From: JBNNGK01 sp050268245
GTDB lineage: Bacteria; Pseudomonadota; Gammaproteobacteria; Enterobacterales; Enterobacteriaceae
Assembly (NCBI RefSeq): GCF_050268245.1
Contig: NZ_JBNNGK010000007.1
Coordinates: 147,753-211,752 of the forward strand
DNA length: 64,000 nucleotides
Direction of reading: 5' to 3'
Part shown: positions 25,111 through 33,510 of the stretch, one piece after another
Numbering within the stretch: position 1 is the first letter of the stretch
Layout of the letters: each line of letters opens with the position of its first letter
Notes under the pieces: generated by a model
Databases searched by the model: none
The model's input: the letters and a program-made list of their open reading frames with translations, nothing else
What the model was told of the DNA's origin: nothing
Translations under genes and position numbers: made by a program

Positions 25111-26526
25111 TCAGGCCTGAGCTTCGCGCGCAGCAATATAAGCCAAAGCCTGATCGATACGTTGCAATGACCGCTGCTGACCAATAGCGTGGACAGTCAC
25201 GTCCATGCCCGGTGACTGACCTGCACCGGTGACGGCAACGCGCAATGGCATACCGACTTTGCCCATCCCCACACCCAGCTCATCTGCGGTGCCTTGGATC
25301 GCATTATGCACATTTTCTGCTGTCCACACGCTGATGGCAGCCAGTTTAGCGCGAACTGCTTCCAGCGGCTGGCGTGCCACCGGGCGCAGGTGTTTCTTCG
25401 CCGCATCAGCATCAAACTCACTGAAGTCTTCGTAGAAATAGCGGCAAGAGGCAGCCATCTCTTTCAGTGTTTTACAGCGTTCCCCCAACAGCTTGACGAT
25501 CTCTTTCAGTTCTGGGCCGTTACGCGTTTCAATACCCAACTGTTCCACGTGCCACGCCAGATGTACTGCAACCTGTTCCGCCGGCATATGGTTAATATAG
25601 TGGTGATTGAGCCATTGCAGTTTCTCGGTATTGAACGCACTGGCCGATTTGCTGATCGCGTCCAAGGTGAAGAACTGTTTCATTTCTTCAATAGAGAAGA
25701 TTTCCTGATCGCCATGAGACCAACCTAAACGCACCAGGTAGTTCAACAACGCTTCTGGCAAATAGCCATCATCGCGGTACTGCATTACGCCTACGGCGCC
25801 ATGACGTTTGGACAGCTTCTTACCGTCGTCACCCAAGATCATAGAGACGTGGGCATATTCCGGTACCGGCGCACCCAGCGCTTTAAGAATGTTGATCTGG
25901 CGTGGGGTATTGTTGATATGGTCTTCACCACGGATCACATGCGTAATTTCCATATCCCAATCGTCAACTACAACGCAGAAATTGTAAGTTGGTGAGCCAT
26001 CAGTACGACGGATGATCAGATCATCCAACTCCTGATTGCTGAATTCGATAGGGCCACGAATCTGATCGTTGAAGATCACTGAGCCTTCTTGAGGATTGCG
26101 GAAACGTACCACATGCGGTTCATCCGCTGTATGGCTACATTGGCTATCGCGGCAATGGCCGTCATAACGCGGCTTTTCGCCATTTTCCATTTGCTTTTCG
26201 CGTAGCGTTTCCAATCGCTCTTTGGAACAGTAGCAACGGTAAGCCGTGCCCTGCTCTAACATTTCATCAATAACAGCGTTATAACGGTCAAAACGTTTGG
26301 TCTGATAATACGGGCCTTCGTCCCAATCCAGATTCAGCCAGTTCATCCCATCCATAATGGCGTCGATAGCATCCTGCGTGGAGCGCTCCAAATCGGTATC
26401 TTCGATACGCAAAACGAATTCGCCGCCAGCATGGCGGCTGAATAACCAGGAGTAAAGCGCAGTACGCGCGCCGCCGACGTGCAGATAGCCAGTTGGGCTG
26501 GGTGCAAAGCGGGTTTTGATTTTCAT
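25111..26526 (-). CDS. gltX: Glutamyl-tRNA synthetase
   Basis: 471 aa (E. coli 471). The class I HIGH motif appears as HVGG (16-19) within FAPSPTGYLHVGGARTALYSW, and the KMSKS motif as KLSKR near residue 237. A zinc-ligand cluster is visible at CYCSKE...CRDSQCSH (~98-127). It charges tRNA-Glu. Flanked by tRNA-Ala and tRNA-Val/Lys genes exactly as in E. coli. Confidence 0.97.
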   Translation of the reverse strand: MKIKTRFAPSPTGYLHVGGARTALYSWLFSRHAGGEFVLRIEDTDLERSTQDAIDAIMDGMNWLNLDWDEGPYYQTKRFDRYNAVIDEMLEQGTAYRCYCSKERLETLREKQMENGEKPRYDGHCRDSQCSHTADEPHVVRFRNPQEGSVIFNDQIRGPIEFSNQELDDLIIRRTDGSPTYNFCVVVDDWDMEITHVIRGEDHINNTPRQINILKALGAPVPEYAHVSMILGDDGKKLSKRHGAVGVMQYRDDGYLPEALLNYLVRLGWSHGDQEIFSIEEMKQFFTLDAISKSASAFNTEKLQWLNHHYINHMPAEQVAVHLAWHVEQLGIETRNGPELKEIVKLLGERCKTLKEMAASCRYFYEDFSEFDADAAKKHLRPVARQPLEAVRAKLAAISVWTAENVHNAIQGTADELGVGMGKVGMPLRVAVTGAGQSPGMDVTVHAIGQQRSLQRIDQALAYIAAREAQA

Positions 26527-26772
26527 TGGAAAGCAGCCTTATTACGCAACGCGTGCCAGCGGGTGCTGGCAATTGCTCGGAATTGGAAAAAGTGAGCAAC
26601 ATTGTATCACCACGCGCTAATTCCTCAACGCCGACACGGCATCAGCCGATGCTATTTCATCAATGTTGCGCAGCTTTTCGCATAACAGTGCACAAAGAAT
26701 CCTCAGCAGTGGCGATAATTATCGCATCCTGTTTAAATTTACGGCGAACGATTGAAATCATTTTAAAAACCG

Positions 26773-26800
26773 TTGACTCACTTTCAACTATCCCTATAAT
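26773..26800 (+). promoter_or_regulatory. Sigma-70 promoter of the tRNA-Val/Lys operon
   Basis: TTGACT, 16 bases, TATAAT, then GCGACTCC before the first tRNA-Val. Near-consensus with a GC discriminator. Confidence 0.85.
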
Positions 26801-26817
26801 GCGACTCCAACAAGACG

Positions 26818-26893
26818 GGGCGATTAGCTCAGTTGGTAGAGCATCTCCTTTACACGGAGGGGGTCGGCGGTTCGAGCCCGTCATCGCCCACCA
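26818..26893 (+). tRNA. tRNA-Val (TAC)
   Basis: 76 nt with CCA; GGGCGATTAGCTCAG start, anticodon loop TTTACAC. The acceptor stem is GGGCGAT/ATCGCCC, a paired change from the GGGTGAT of the two following copies. Confidence 0.97.
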
Positions 26894-26918
26894 TCTTGTT
26901 AAGCAGTGAGAAAAATGA

Positions 26919-26994
26919 GGGTGATTAGCTCAGTTGGTAGAGCATCTCCTTTACACGGAGGGGGTCGGCGGTTCGAGCCCGTCATCACCCACCA
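26919..26994 (+). tRNA. tRNA-Val (TAC)
   Basis: 76 nt with CCA; GGGTGATTAGCTCAG start, anticodon TAC. Second of three copies in one operon. Confidence 0.97.
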
Positions 26995-27033
26995 TCATTT
27001 TCTTGCTCAAGCAGTACCTGGAAGTCCTGAAGT

Positions 27034-27109
27034 GGGTGATTAGCTCAGTTGGTAGAGCATCTCCTTTACACGGAGGGGGTCGGCGGTTCGAGCCCGTCAT
27101 CACCCACCA
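27034..27109 (+). tRNA. tRNA-Val (TAC)
   Basis: 76 nt with CCA, identical to the preceding copy. Third tRNA-Val, seven bases before tRNA-Lys. Confidence 0.97.
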
Positions 27110-27116
27110 CTTCTAC

Positions 27117-27192
27117 GGGTCGTTAGCTCAGTTGGTAGAGCAGTTGACTTTTAATCAATTGGTCGCAGGTTCGAATCCTGCACGACCCACCA
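27117..27192 (+). tRNA. tRNA-Lys (TTT)
   Basis: 76 nt with CCA; GGGTCGTTAGCTCAG start, anticodon loop CTTTTAA (TTT). Last gene of the operon. Its 3' end and terminator are duplicated ~200 bp downstream. Confidence 0.97.
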
Positions 27193-27200
27193 ATTTAGAG

Positions 27201-27226
27201 AAAAGCGCCTTTAGGCGCTTTTTTCG
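27201..27226 (+). terminator. Terminator of the tRNA-Val/Lys operon
   Basis: AAAAGCGCC, TTTA overlap, GGCGCTTTTTT: a short GC stem followed by six T, nine bases after the CCA of tRNA-Lys. Confidence 0.9.
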
Positions 27227-27302
27227 CATTTGCGCTCCGCAATCACTTCCGACATTAATAGGACATGTTCCCCAAGGTCGTGTTGGATGAGAACCTGCGT
27301 TC

Positions 27303-27426
27303 AGGTTCGAGCCGAGCGAAGCGAGACGACAACGCACAGCGTTGCCCGCAGGGCGAGGCCAAAGGCCGAGTCAACCCTGCACGACCCACCAATTCAGAGA
27401 AAAGCGCCTTTAGGCGCTTTTTTCGT
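27303..27426 (+). pseudogene. Duplicated, interrupted tRNA-Lys 3' end with second terminator
   Basis: From CCTGCACGACCCACC onward (27376) the sequence repeats the tRNA-Lys T-arm 3' half, acceptor strand, CCA and terminator with about one mismatch in 50. Upstream, AGGTTCGA (27303-27310) repeats the 5' half of the T-arm. Between the two halves sits a 64-bp insert (GCCGAGCGAAGCGAGACGAC...) with internal dyads (AACGC/GCGTT, GGCC/GGCC). It cannot fold into a whole tRNA. It may be an old integration scar at the tRNA or a duplicated tRNA tail into which a small element moved. Confidence 0.7.
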
Positions 27427-27450
27427 TTCTAGCCACTACGTTTATCACCG

Positions 27451-27896
27451 GTCGTAGTGGCCGGGCACGCCCGGCCTGCATCTCGGATTCAGCATCAAAC
27501 AACCAACCGGGCGCGGCGTGCCACGCCCCTACGGGTAACAACATCACTCGCTGCCAAATCCCGCCGGTATCAAACTACCGTAGTGGACGGGCGCGCCCGG
27601 CCTGCATCTCGGGTTCAGCATCAAGCAACCAACCGGGCGCGGCGTGCCACGCCCCTACGGGTAACAACATCACTCGCTGCCAAATCCCACCGGTATCAAC
27701 CCACCGTAGTGGCCGGGCACGCCCGGCCTGCATCCCGTATTCAGCATCAAACATCCGGCCGGGCGCGGCATGCCACGCCCCTACGGGTAACAACATCACT
27801 CGCTGCCAAATCCCGCCGGTATCAACCCACCGTAGTGGCCGGGCACGCCCGGCCTGTATTGCGTATTCGACATCAGACAACCGGCCTCTCGGCCAC
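27451..27896. repeat. REP/BIME-like array 3 (four units, 126 bp period)
   Basis: Four units in the opposite orientation to arrays 1, 2 and 5: GTAGTGGCCGGGC-GCCCGGCC first, then GGGCGCGGC-TGCCACGCCCC followed by CTACGGGTAACAACATCACTCGCTGCC. The GTAGTGG heads are at 27454, 27580, 27706 and 27832, an exact 126-bp step. The last unit is cut short and ends against the entA stop. The spacer is the reverse complement of the array 2 type. It lies between tRNA-Lys and entA, which converge. Confidence 0.87.
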
Positions 27897-27900
27897 TTCC

Positions 27901-28656
27901 TCACGCAGCCAGCGTTGCGCCGCCATCGATCACAATGTCTTGCATCGTAATGTGGCTCGCCAGATCCGACGCCAAGAACAAGATCGCATTGCTGACATCC
28001 TGTGGCTGTGCGATTTTGCCCAGCGGAATCCCCAATTTAAACTGTTCAGGAAAACCCTGAATGGTTTTCTGCTCGCCGCTGGCATCTTGCCACATCCCTT
28101 GCTGCATCGGCGTGTTGGTTGAACCGGGTGACACCAAGTTCGAACGCACACCATAGGTTGCCATCTCTAAACCAACGGTCTGGCATAGGCTCCGTAGCGC
28201 AGCTTTCGAGGCGCAATACGCCGCCATGCCCACACGCGGCACATGCGCCGCATTGGAGGCAATGCTGACAATCGCGCCACGCCGCTGGCGGCGAAATACC
28301 GGTAACGCATGGCGGAACATGTTAAACGCCCCGCCAGCATTCACATTAAGGCAAGCCATCCAATCTGCCGCACTGGTTTCATCAATCATCCCGATACGCA
28401 AGATTCCGGCACCATTCACCAGTACGTCCAACTCAGCCTGTTCCACCAGCAGACGCGTACAAACGGCATCTACCGCTGCGGCGTCAGCAATATCTAACAC
28501 TTCGGTACGGAACGGATAATTCTGCGCATCAAAACGCAGATCAAATCCCACTACCTCGGCACCTGCCGCGGCAAAATCCAGCGCGGTTTGCAAGCCAATC
28601 CCCGCCCCCGCACCGGTCACCCACACGCGTTTACCGCTAAAGCTCCCTGCACTCAT
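27901..28656 (-). CDS. entA: 2,3-dihydro-2,3-dihydroxybenzoate dehydrogenase EntA
   Basis: 251 aa from the ATG that overlaps the entB stop (TGATG) with GGAG upstream; an in-frame upstream ATG inside entB is unlikely. SDR fold: VTGAGAGIGLQTALDFAAAGA (NAD site), NGAGILRIG, and the catalytic YCASK (Y..xK). It oxidises dihydro-DHB to 2,3-dihydroxybenzoate, the aryl unit of enterobactin. Last gene of entCEBA; E. coli has entH next, which is absent here. Confidence 0.95.
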   Translation of the reverse strand: MSAGSFSGKRVWVTGAGAGIGLQTALDFAAAGAEVVGFDLRFDAQNYPFRTEVLDIADAAAVDAVCTRLLVEQAELDVLVNGAGILRIGMIDETSAADWMACLNVNAGGAFNMFRHALPVFRRQRRGAIVSIASNAAHVPRVGMAAYCASKAALRSLCQTVGLEMATYGVRSNLVSPGSTNTPMQQGMWQDASGEQKTIQGFPEQFKLGIPLGKIAQPQDVSNAILFLASDLASHITMQDIVIDGGATLAA

Positions 28657-29510
28657 CACGCTTTCTCCCCTGAAAGCAGCGCCCACCAACTGTCAATGGT
28701 CGGGCTTTTAGCCAGCGCAATGAAATCTATATCGGCACGAATTTTGCGCCAACGTGTCGCCAACTCCATAATGCGCACCGAATCCAAACCGTAATCGATC
28801 AGGTTTTCATCGTTGCCCATCTCTTCGCTATCTTCGTCCAACAGCGGCATAATTTGCTGGCGCAAAGCGTCTTTGCTGGCGATACCGGGCAGCAAATCGG
28901 CAGTGGTCACCACGCGGCCACAGCGCCCGGCGGTGTAACGCAGCGCCATCAGGTGCTCATCGCGAGAGAAATCCGCCAACCCGTCCGCCACCATGAACGG
29001 CTTAATGTTACGCATAAATGCATCGATCGCCGTCGTCAGGCAACCGATATGCGCGTATACGCCACAAATAATCAGTTGGTCATGGCCGGACTCGTGCAAA
29101 ATCTCCTGCAAGGGCGAGCGATGAAAGGCGCTGTAGCGCCATTTCACCAATACGGTATCATCAGGTTCTGGCGCCAACGCAGCCACGACCGCCTGCTGTT
29201 CGGGGTGTTTGTTGAGCCCCGGCCCCCACATATCATTCAACAATGCGCGGTCTTCATCACTTTGATCATTGGGTTGCGCGGTGTAATACACCGGTATACC
29301 TTGCGATTTACAGTAACGACGCAGATTGGCAATGTTGTCCACCACCTGCTTAATCAACGGGCTATCTTCCCCCCAAAAATTGAGGAAATATTGCTGCATG
29401 TCGTGGATCAGCAAGGCGGCGCGTTGCGGTTCGAACGCCCAATTAACCTTGTTAGCCGGCATCTCGTCTGCCGTTGGCAACGCATAATCATTAAGCTTAG
29501 GAATGGCCAT
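28656..29510 (-). CDS. entB: Isochorismatase / aryl carrier protein EntB
   Basis: 284 aa. N-terminal isochorismatase domain (residues ~1-205; WAFEPQRAALLIHDMQQYF with D, KWRYSAFHRSPL, ICGVYAHIGCLTTAIDAF) and a C-terminal aryl carrier domain whose phosphopantetheine serine is S244 (LIDYGLDSVRIMEL). It hydrolyses isochorismate and presents DHB to EntF. Starts three bases after the entE stop. Confidence 0.96.
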   Translation of the reverse strand: MAIPKLNDYALPTADEMPANKVNWAFEPQRAALLIHDMQQYFLNFWGEDSPLIKQVVDNIANLRRYCKSQGIPVYYTAQPNDQSDEDRALLNDMWGPGLNKHPEQQAVVAALAPEPDDTVLVKWRYSAFHRSPLQEILHESGHDQLIICGVYAHIGCLTTAIDAFMRNIKPFMVADGLADFSRDEHLMALRYTAGRCGRVVTTADLLPGIASKDALRQQIMPLLDEDSEEMGNDENLIDYGLDSVRIMELATRWRKIRADIDFIALAKSPTIDSWWALLSGEKA

Positions 29511-29513
29511 CGA

Positions 29514-31142
29514 TCACTCTCCCCGGACCTGAGTTAGTTGCTGCGCCTCCAAACGTTGGCGCAAAAGTTTTTTGTCTACTTTGCCGACCGGCGTCAGCGG
29601 CAGGTGTTCAACTTGCACAAAGCGGTCGGGTAATTTAAATTCCGCAACGCCCTGCTCGCGCAAATGACGTCGCAGCACGACCGGCTTCAATGTTTCTGTG
29701 GCAATAAAATAGGCACAACTCTTTTCACCCATTAATGCATCCGGCATGGAAACCAACGCAGCGTTAATCACCGACGAGTGGCGTAACAACAGATTTTCGA
29801 TCTCTTCGGCGGCAATCTTCTCGCCTCCCCGATTGATTTGATCTTTCTGCCGCCCTTCCACACAAATGTAACCCGCTTCGGTTAGGCGAATAAGATCGCC
29901 TGAACAGTAAAAACCCTGCTCATCAAACGCCTCTGCGTTGTGTTCTGGGCTTTGGTAATAACCCCGGAAGGTATAAGGGCCACGCGTCATCAACCGCCCG
30001 ACCTGCCCGACCGGCAACGGGTTGCCCTCGTCATCCGCTACCCAGACCTCATCATCCGGTGACATCGGTCGCCCTTGGGTTGTCAGGACGTGACAATCGT
30101 CATCATCAAGCTGGGTATAGTTCACCAGCCCTTCCGCCATACCAAACACTTGCTGAAGCTGGCAGCCAATCTCAGCAGGAATACGTGCCGCCAACGTTTC
30201 ACCCAGTTTGGCACCGCCTACCTGTAATAATTTCAGGCTGGCAAGCTGTTGATTGCCACCCCACTCTTCAATCGCCTGTAACCACAGCGTCACTGCCGGT
30301 GGTACCAGCGCGGTGACGGTAATCTGATGTTGTTCAATCAGGTTGAAGCATTGGGCCGCATCAGGATCGGCCGCAAACACCGCCAAGCCTGCGGCATAGA
30401 ACACGCCTAACACACCGGGCGAACTCATCGGATAGTTATGCGCCGCCGGCAGTGCACACAGATAGCGCGTTTCACGCGTAAAGTGGCAAACCTCTACGCT
30501 GCGACGGATGCTGTAGTAATAGTCGTTATGCGTCCGTGGGATCAGTTTTGGCGTACCGGTGCTGCCACCGGAAAGCTGGAAGAACGCCACCTGATCGGCC
30601 GCAGACGGCGTGGCGCAAAAACCGGTACTGTCTTCTGCCAGCATGGCTGACAGTGACTGTTCGCCCTGCGGTTGATTACGCAGCGCCACCACGCGGATGG
30701 ACGGATGCGCGGCGCGGAAATCCGTCAAGAAATCATCATTGGCGAATAAACCATGCAAACGATCGGCAATCACAATCGCCGGTTTAATCTGAGACGCATA
30801 CGCGTTTAATTCACTACGCTGATGGCTAAACAGCGCATTGACCGGCGCAACGCCGATTTTCAACAGCGCAAAAAAGGTGACATAAAACTCCACCACGTTG
30901 CCAAGCTGAACCAGTGCGGTTTCACCCGGTTTTACGCCACGGCGCAGCAATGCCGCGGCCAAGCGATCGGATTGCTGATGTAATTGGCGATAGCTCAAAC
31001 GATTTGCCGGATCGACCAGTGCGATACTGTCGTTTTCCGCCTGCCGGGTGAGAATATCGGTCAACGGCTGGTCAATCCAATAGCCGCGCTCGCGATAACG
31101 CCGGGCAAACGCATCCGGCCAGGGGGTAAAAGCAATGCTCAT
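29514..31142 (-). CDS. entE: 2,3-dihydroxybenzoate-AMP ligase EntE
   Basis: 542 aa adenylation enzyme. Core motifs: FQLSGGSTGTPKLIPRTHND (A3), QVFGMAEGLVNYT (A5), GRPMSPDDEVWVADDEG, YCSGDLIRL (A7), GRQKDQINRGGEKI (A8) and TPVGKVDKKLLRQ (A10 lysine). It activates DHB and loads it on EntB. Five bases separate it from entC. Confidence 0.96.
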   Translation of the reverse strand: MSIAFTPWPDAFARRYRERGYWIDQPLTDILTRQAENDSIALVDPANRLSYRQLHQQSDRLAAALLRRGVKPGETALVQLGNVVEFYVTFFALLKIGVAPVNALFSHQRSELNAYASQIKPAIVIADRLHGLFANDDFLTDFRAAHPSIRVVALRNQPQGEQSLSAMLAEDSTGFCATPSAADQVAFFQLSGGSTGTPKLIPRTHNDYYYSIRRSVEVCHFTRETRYLCALPAAHNYPMSSPGVLGVFYAAGLAVFAADPDAAQCFNLIEQHQITVTALVPPAVTLWLQAIEEWGGNQQLASLKLLQVGGAKLGETLAARIPAEIGCQLQQVFGMAEGLVNYTQLDDDDCHVLTTQGRPMSPDDEVWVADDEGNPLPVGQVGRLMTRGPYTFRGYYQSPEHNAEAFDEQGFYCSGDLIRLTEAGYICVEGRQKDQINRGGEKIAAEEIENLLLRHSSVINAALVSMPDALMGEKSCAYFIATETLKPVVLRRHLREQGVAEFKLPDRFVQVEHLPLTPVGKVDKKLLRQRLEAQQLTQVRGE

Positions 31143-31147
31143 TTTTC

Positions 31148-32356
31148 TTATCCTTGATTCAAACCAAATGCGCGCAAAATTGTGCTGAGCTTGGTGCCGG
31201 TTTCATGCCACTCAGATTCTGGCGAAGAATCCTGCACGATGCCTGCGCCAGCAAACAGGCGTACCTGCTTGCCGTTAACGGTGCCGCAACGGATGGTCAC
31301 GACCCACTCGCCATTGCCTTCAGCATCACACCAGCCAACAATGCCGCCGAACAGGCCGCGTTCAAACGGCTCCAGTGCGGAAATCAACTCCCGCGCAACC
31401 GGGGTCGGCGTGCCGCATAACGCCGGTGTCGGGTGCAACAAACAGGCCAATGACAGCGCATTTTCCTTTCGTGAATCCACCTCACCATCAATCGGCGTCG
31501 ACAGATGCCACAACGTGGTCGTGCTGAGTAACTCTGGCGTGGAGGGAATATTCAAATAACGGCAGCGGTCGGCCAGCACTGCGCGCATACCTTCTGTAAC
31601 AAAACGGTGCTCATAATGGTCTTTGCTCGATGCCAACAGTTGCTGGCTGATGTCTCGATCGCGCTGAGGATCGACATCACGACGGGCGGATCCCGCCAGC
31701 GGGTTGGAGTAGAACTGCGCGCCAGATTTTCGCAGCAGTAATTCTGGGCTAGCACCCAGCAACGCGCCTTCTTCCAACGGGACATGGAAATGGAAGCCGT
31801 TCGGATTTTGCGCAATGATGCGCGCCATCAGCGCCTGCCGATCCACTGGCTGAACGGTTTCAATTTCCAACAGCCGCGACAGCACCACTTTGTCCAGTTT
31901 ATCCGTGCGGGTCACCGCCACCGCATCGCTGACCATTTGCATGAAGGGCACCTGCGGCGGCAATTCCGTTTTATGCGCAATATCCGGCCCGGTGTTGATG
32001 TCATCGCTCTGCGCGGCCATAAAAGCATCGCGTTCGAACCAGTGAGTCTGTTGAGGAATGAACAACGCCGAGGGTTGGCGGGTATCAAAGGGGATAGCGC
32101 CACACAGCACTGGCTTTTTGATGCCCGCCATGCGCGCCTCACTAAAAGCATGCTGCACCGCCTGCTGAAACTCCCCGCGCACATCATCGCCACCAATCGC
32201 GGGCAAACTGATTTTAGTGAAACATCCCTGCGTATTCAGGCTACGAAAAGGAGAAGTGAAAAAGAAACCGGAGGCCGGTGAGACCTTTGGTTGCTCACGG
32301 CCAGACGCCTCACTTTCCTGTTGCTGTTGTTGAGCACCATTCACGGCTGCATCCAT
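31148..32356 (-). CDS. entC: Isochorismate synthase EntC
   Basis: 402 aa (E. coli 391; the glutamine-rich N-terminal stretch QQQQQESEASG accounts for the difference). Chorismate-binding fold: VDKVVLSRLLEIE-like KVVLSR block, HVPLEEGALLGASPELLLRK, PLAGSARR, TLWHLSTPI and the closing GGIVGWCDAEGNGEWVVTIR. It commits chorismate to enterobactin. First gene of entCEBA, divergent from fepB with Fur-box-like sites between. Confidence 0.95.
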   Translation of the reverse strand: MDAAVNGAQQQQQESEASGREQPKVSPASGFFFTSPFRSLNTQGCFTKISLPAIGGDDVRGEFQQAVQHAFSEARMAGIKKPVLCGAIPFDTRQPSALFIPQQTHWFERDAFMAAQSDDINTGPDIAHKTELPPQVPFMQMVSDAVAVTRTDKLDKVVLSRLLEIETVQPVDRQALMARIIAQNPNGFHFHVPLEEGALLGASPELLLRKSGAQFYSNPLAGSARRDVDPQRDRDISQQLLASSKDHYEHRFVTEGMRAVLADRCRYLNIPSTPELLSTTTLWHLSTPIDGEVDSRKENALSLACLLHPTPALCGTPTPVARELISALEPFERGLFGGIVGWCDAEGNGEWVVTIRCGTVNGKQVRLFAGAGIVQDSSPESEWHETGTKLSTILRAFGLNQG

Positions 32357-32394
32357 CGGTACGCCCTCTATAAGTTGTCAATAATAACCAATAT

Positions 32395-32413
32395 AATAAT
32401 GATTATCATTTGT
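32395..32413. promoter_or_regulatory. Fur box, entC side of the entC-fepB gap
   Basis: AATAATGATTATCATTTGT: a perfect AATGAT-T-ATCATT dyad at its centre and a strong match to the 19-bp Fur consensus. It lies ~40 bp upstream of the entC start. Confidence 0.85.
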
Positions 32414-32513
32414 ATTTCTTGGGCGCTAAATTACCTTCCGCGATTTGCTATGTCAATAAACGTAAGCACTTCTTTCCCATCATAATCATGGTATAAATGG
32501 TGTGGTATTATCT

Positions 32514-32534
32514 AGATAAATGATAAGCATTAGT
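32514..32534. promoter_or_regulatory. Fur-box-like site, fepB side
   Basis: AGATAAATGATAAGCATTAGT overlaps the fepB promoter region ~26 bp before its start. A weaker match than the entC-side box. Confidence 0.55.
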
Positions 32535-32559
32535 ATTTAACCAACAAGGATTACCTGGC

Positions 32560-33510
32560 ATGAAGAAAATCCTGCTTTTCGGATTGGCATTGTTCGCCGT
32601 CACCGCCGTACAGGCGGCCTCCCCCCCGTGGCCGCGTCAGATTGAAACCACCCACGGTGTTGTTACCCTCAAACACCCCCCTACACGCATCGTCTCTACC
32701 AGCGTGACGGTGACCGGTACATTACTGGCTATCGATGCGCCAGTGATTGCCAGTGGGGCTGCCAGTGTCAACGGTAAACTGACCGATAAGCAAGGCTTCT
32801 TCCGCCAGTGGGCAGACATTGCGGCACAGCGCGGGGTTAAGCGCCTGTATATCGGTGAACCTAACGCCGAAGCAATAGCCGGGGAAGCGCCAGATTTGAT
32901 TGTTATGTCCGCCACCGGCGGCGATTCTGCCCTGCGCTTGTACGATCAGTTAACCGCCATTGCGCCGGTGCTGGTGGTTAACTACGACGATAAAAGCTGG
33001 CAACAACTCGCCAAAAAACTGGGTTACGCTACCGGGCGTGACGCACAGGCTGAAAAGTTAACCGCTGATTTCGCTGCGCGTGAGCAAGCGCTGAAGCAAC
33101 ACATGCAACTGCCGCCCCAGCCAATATCCGCATTGGTCTATCGTCAAGACGGCAAGGCCGCCAATCTGTGGACGACCGAGTCGTCACAAGGGCAGATGCT
33201 ACAGCAACTCGGTTTCACGCTGGCACAACCGCCAGCCACACTGGACAACAGCACCAGCATGGGTGTACGGAACGATATTATTCAACTGAGCGGCGAGAAT
33301 CTGGCAGAAGGATTGAATGGTCAAACACTGTTGCTGTTCGCTAACGATGACGGCGATCTCCAGCATCTGATGAGCAATAAATTCTTGGCGCATTTGCCTG
33401 CAGTGCAAAACAAGCAGGTCTATGCCATGGGCAATGAGACTTTCCGATTGGATTACTACAGCGCCAGCAACCTGCTGACGCTGTTAGAGAAACAGTTTAC
33501 TTCCCACTAG
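32560..33510 (+). CDS. fepB: Ferric enterobactin periplasmic binding protein FepB
   Basis: 316 aa. Signal peptide residues 1-19 (ending VQA, no lipobox). Class III binding-protein fold: VVTLKHPPTRIVSTSVTVTGTLLAIDAPVIASGAAS, YIGEPNAEAIAGEAPDLIVMSATGGDSAL. It carries ferric enterobactin from FepA to FepDGC. Its 3' end overlaps the 3' end of entS on the other strand by 14 bp. Confidence 0.94.
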   Translation: MKKILLFGLALFAVTAVQAASPPWPRQIETTHGVVTLKHPPTRIVSTSVTVTGTLLAIDAPVIASGAASVNGKLTDKQGFFRQWADIAAQRGVKRLYIGEPNAEAIAGEAPDLIVMSATGGDSALRLYDQLTAIAPVLVVNYDDKSWQQLAKKLGYATGRDAQAEKLTADFAAREQALKQHMQLPPQPISALVYRQDGKAANLWTTESSQGQMLQQLGFTLAQPPATLDNSTSMGVRNDIIQLSGENLAEGLNGQTLLLFANDDGDLQHLMSNKFLAHLPAVQNKQVYAMGNETFRLDYYSASNLLTLLEKQFTSH

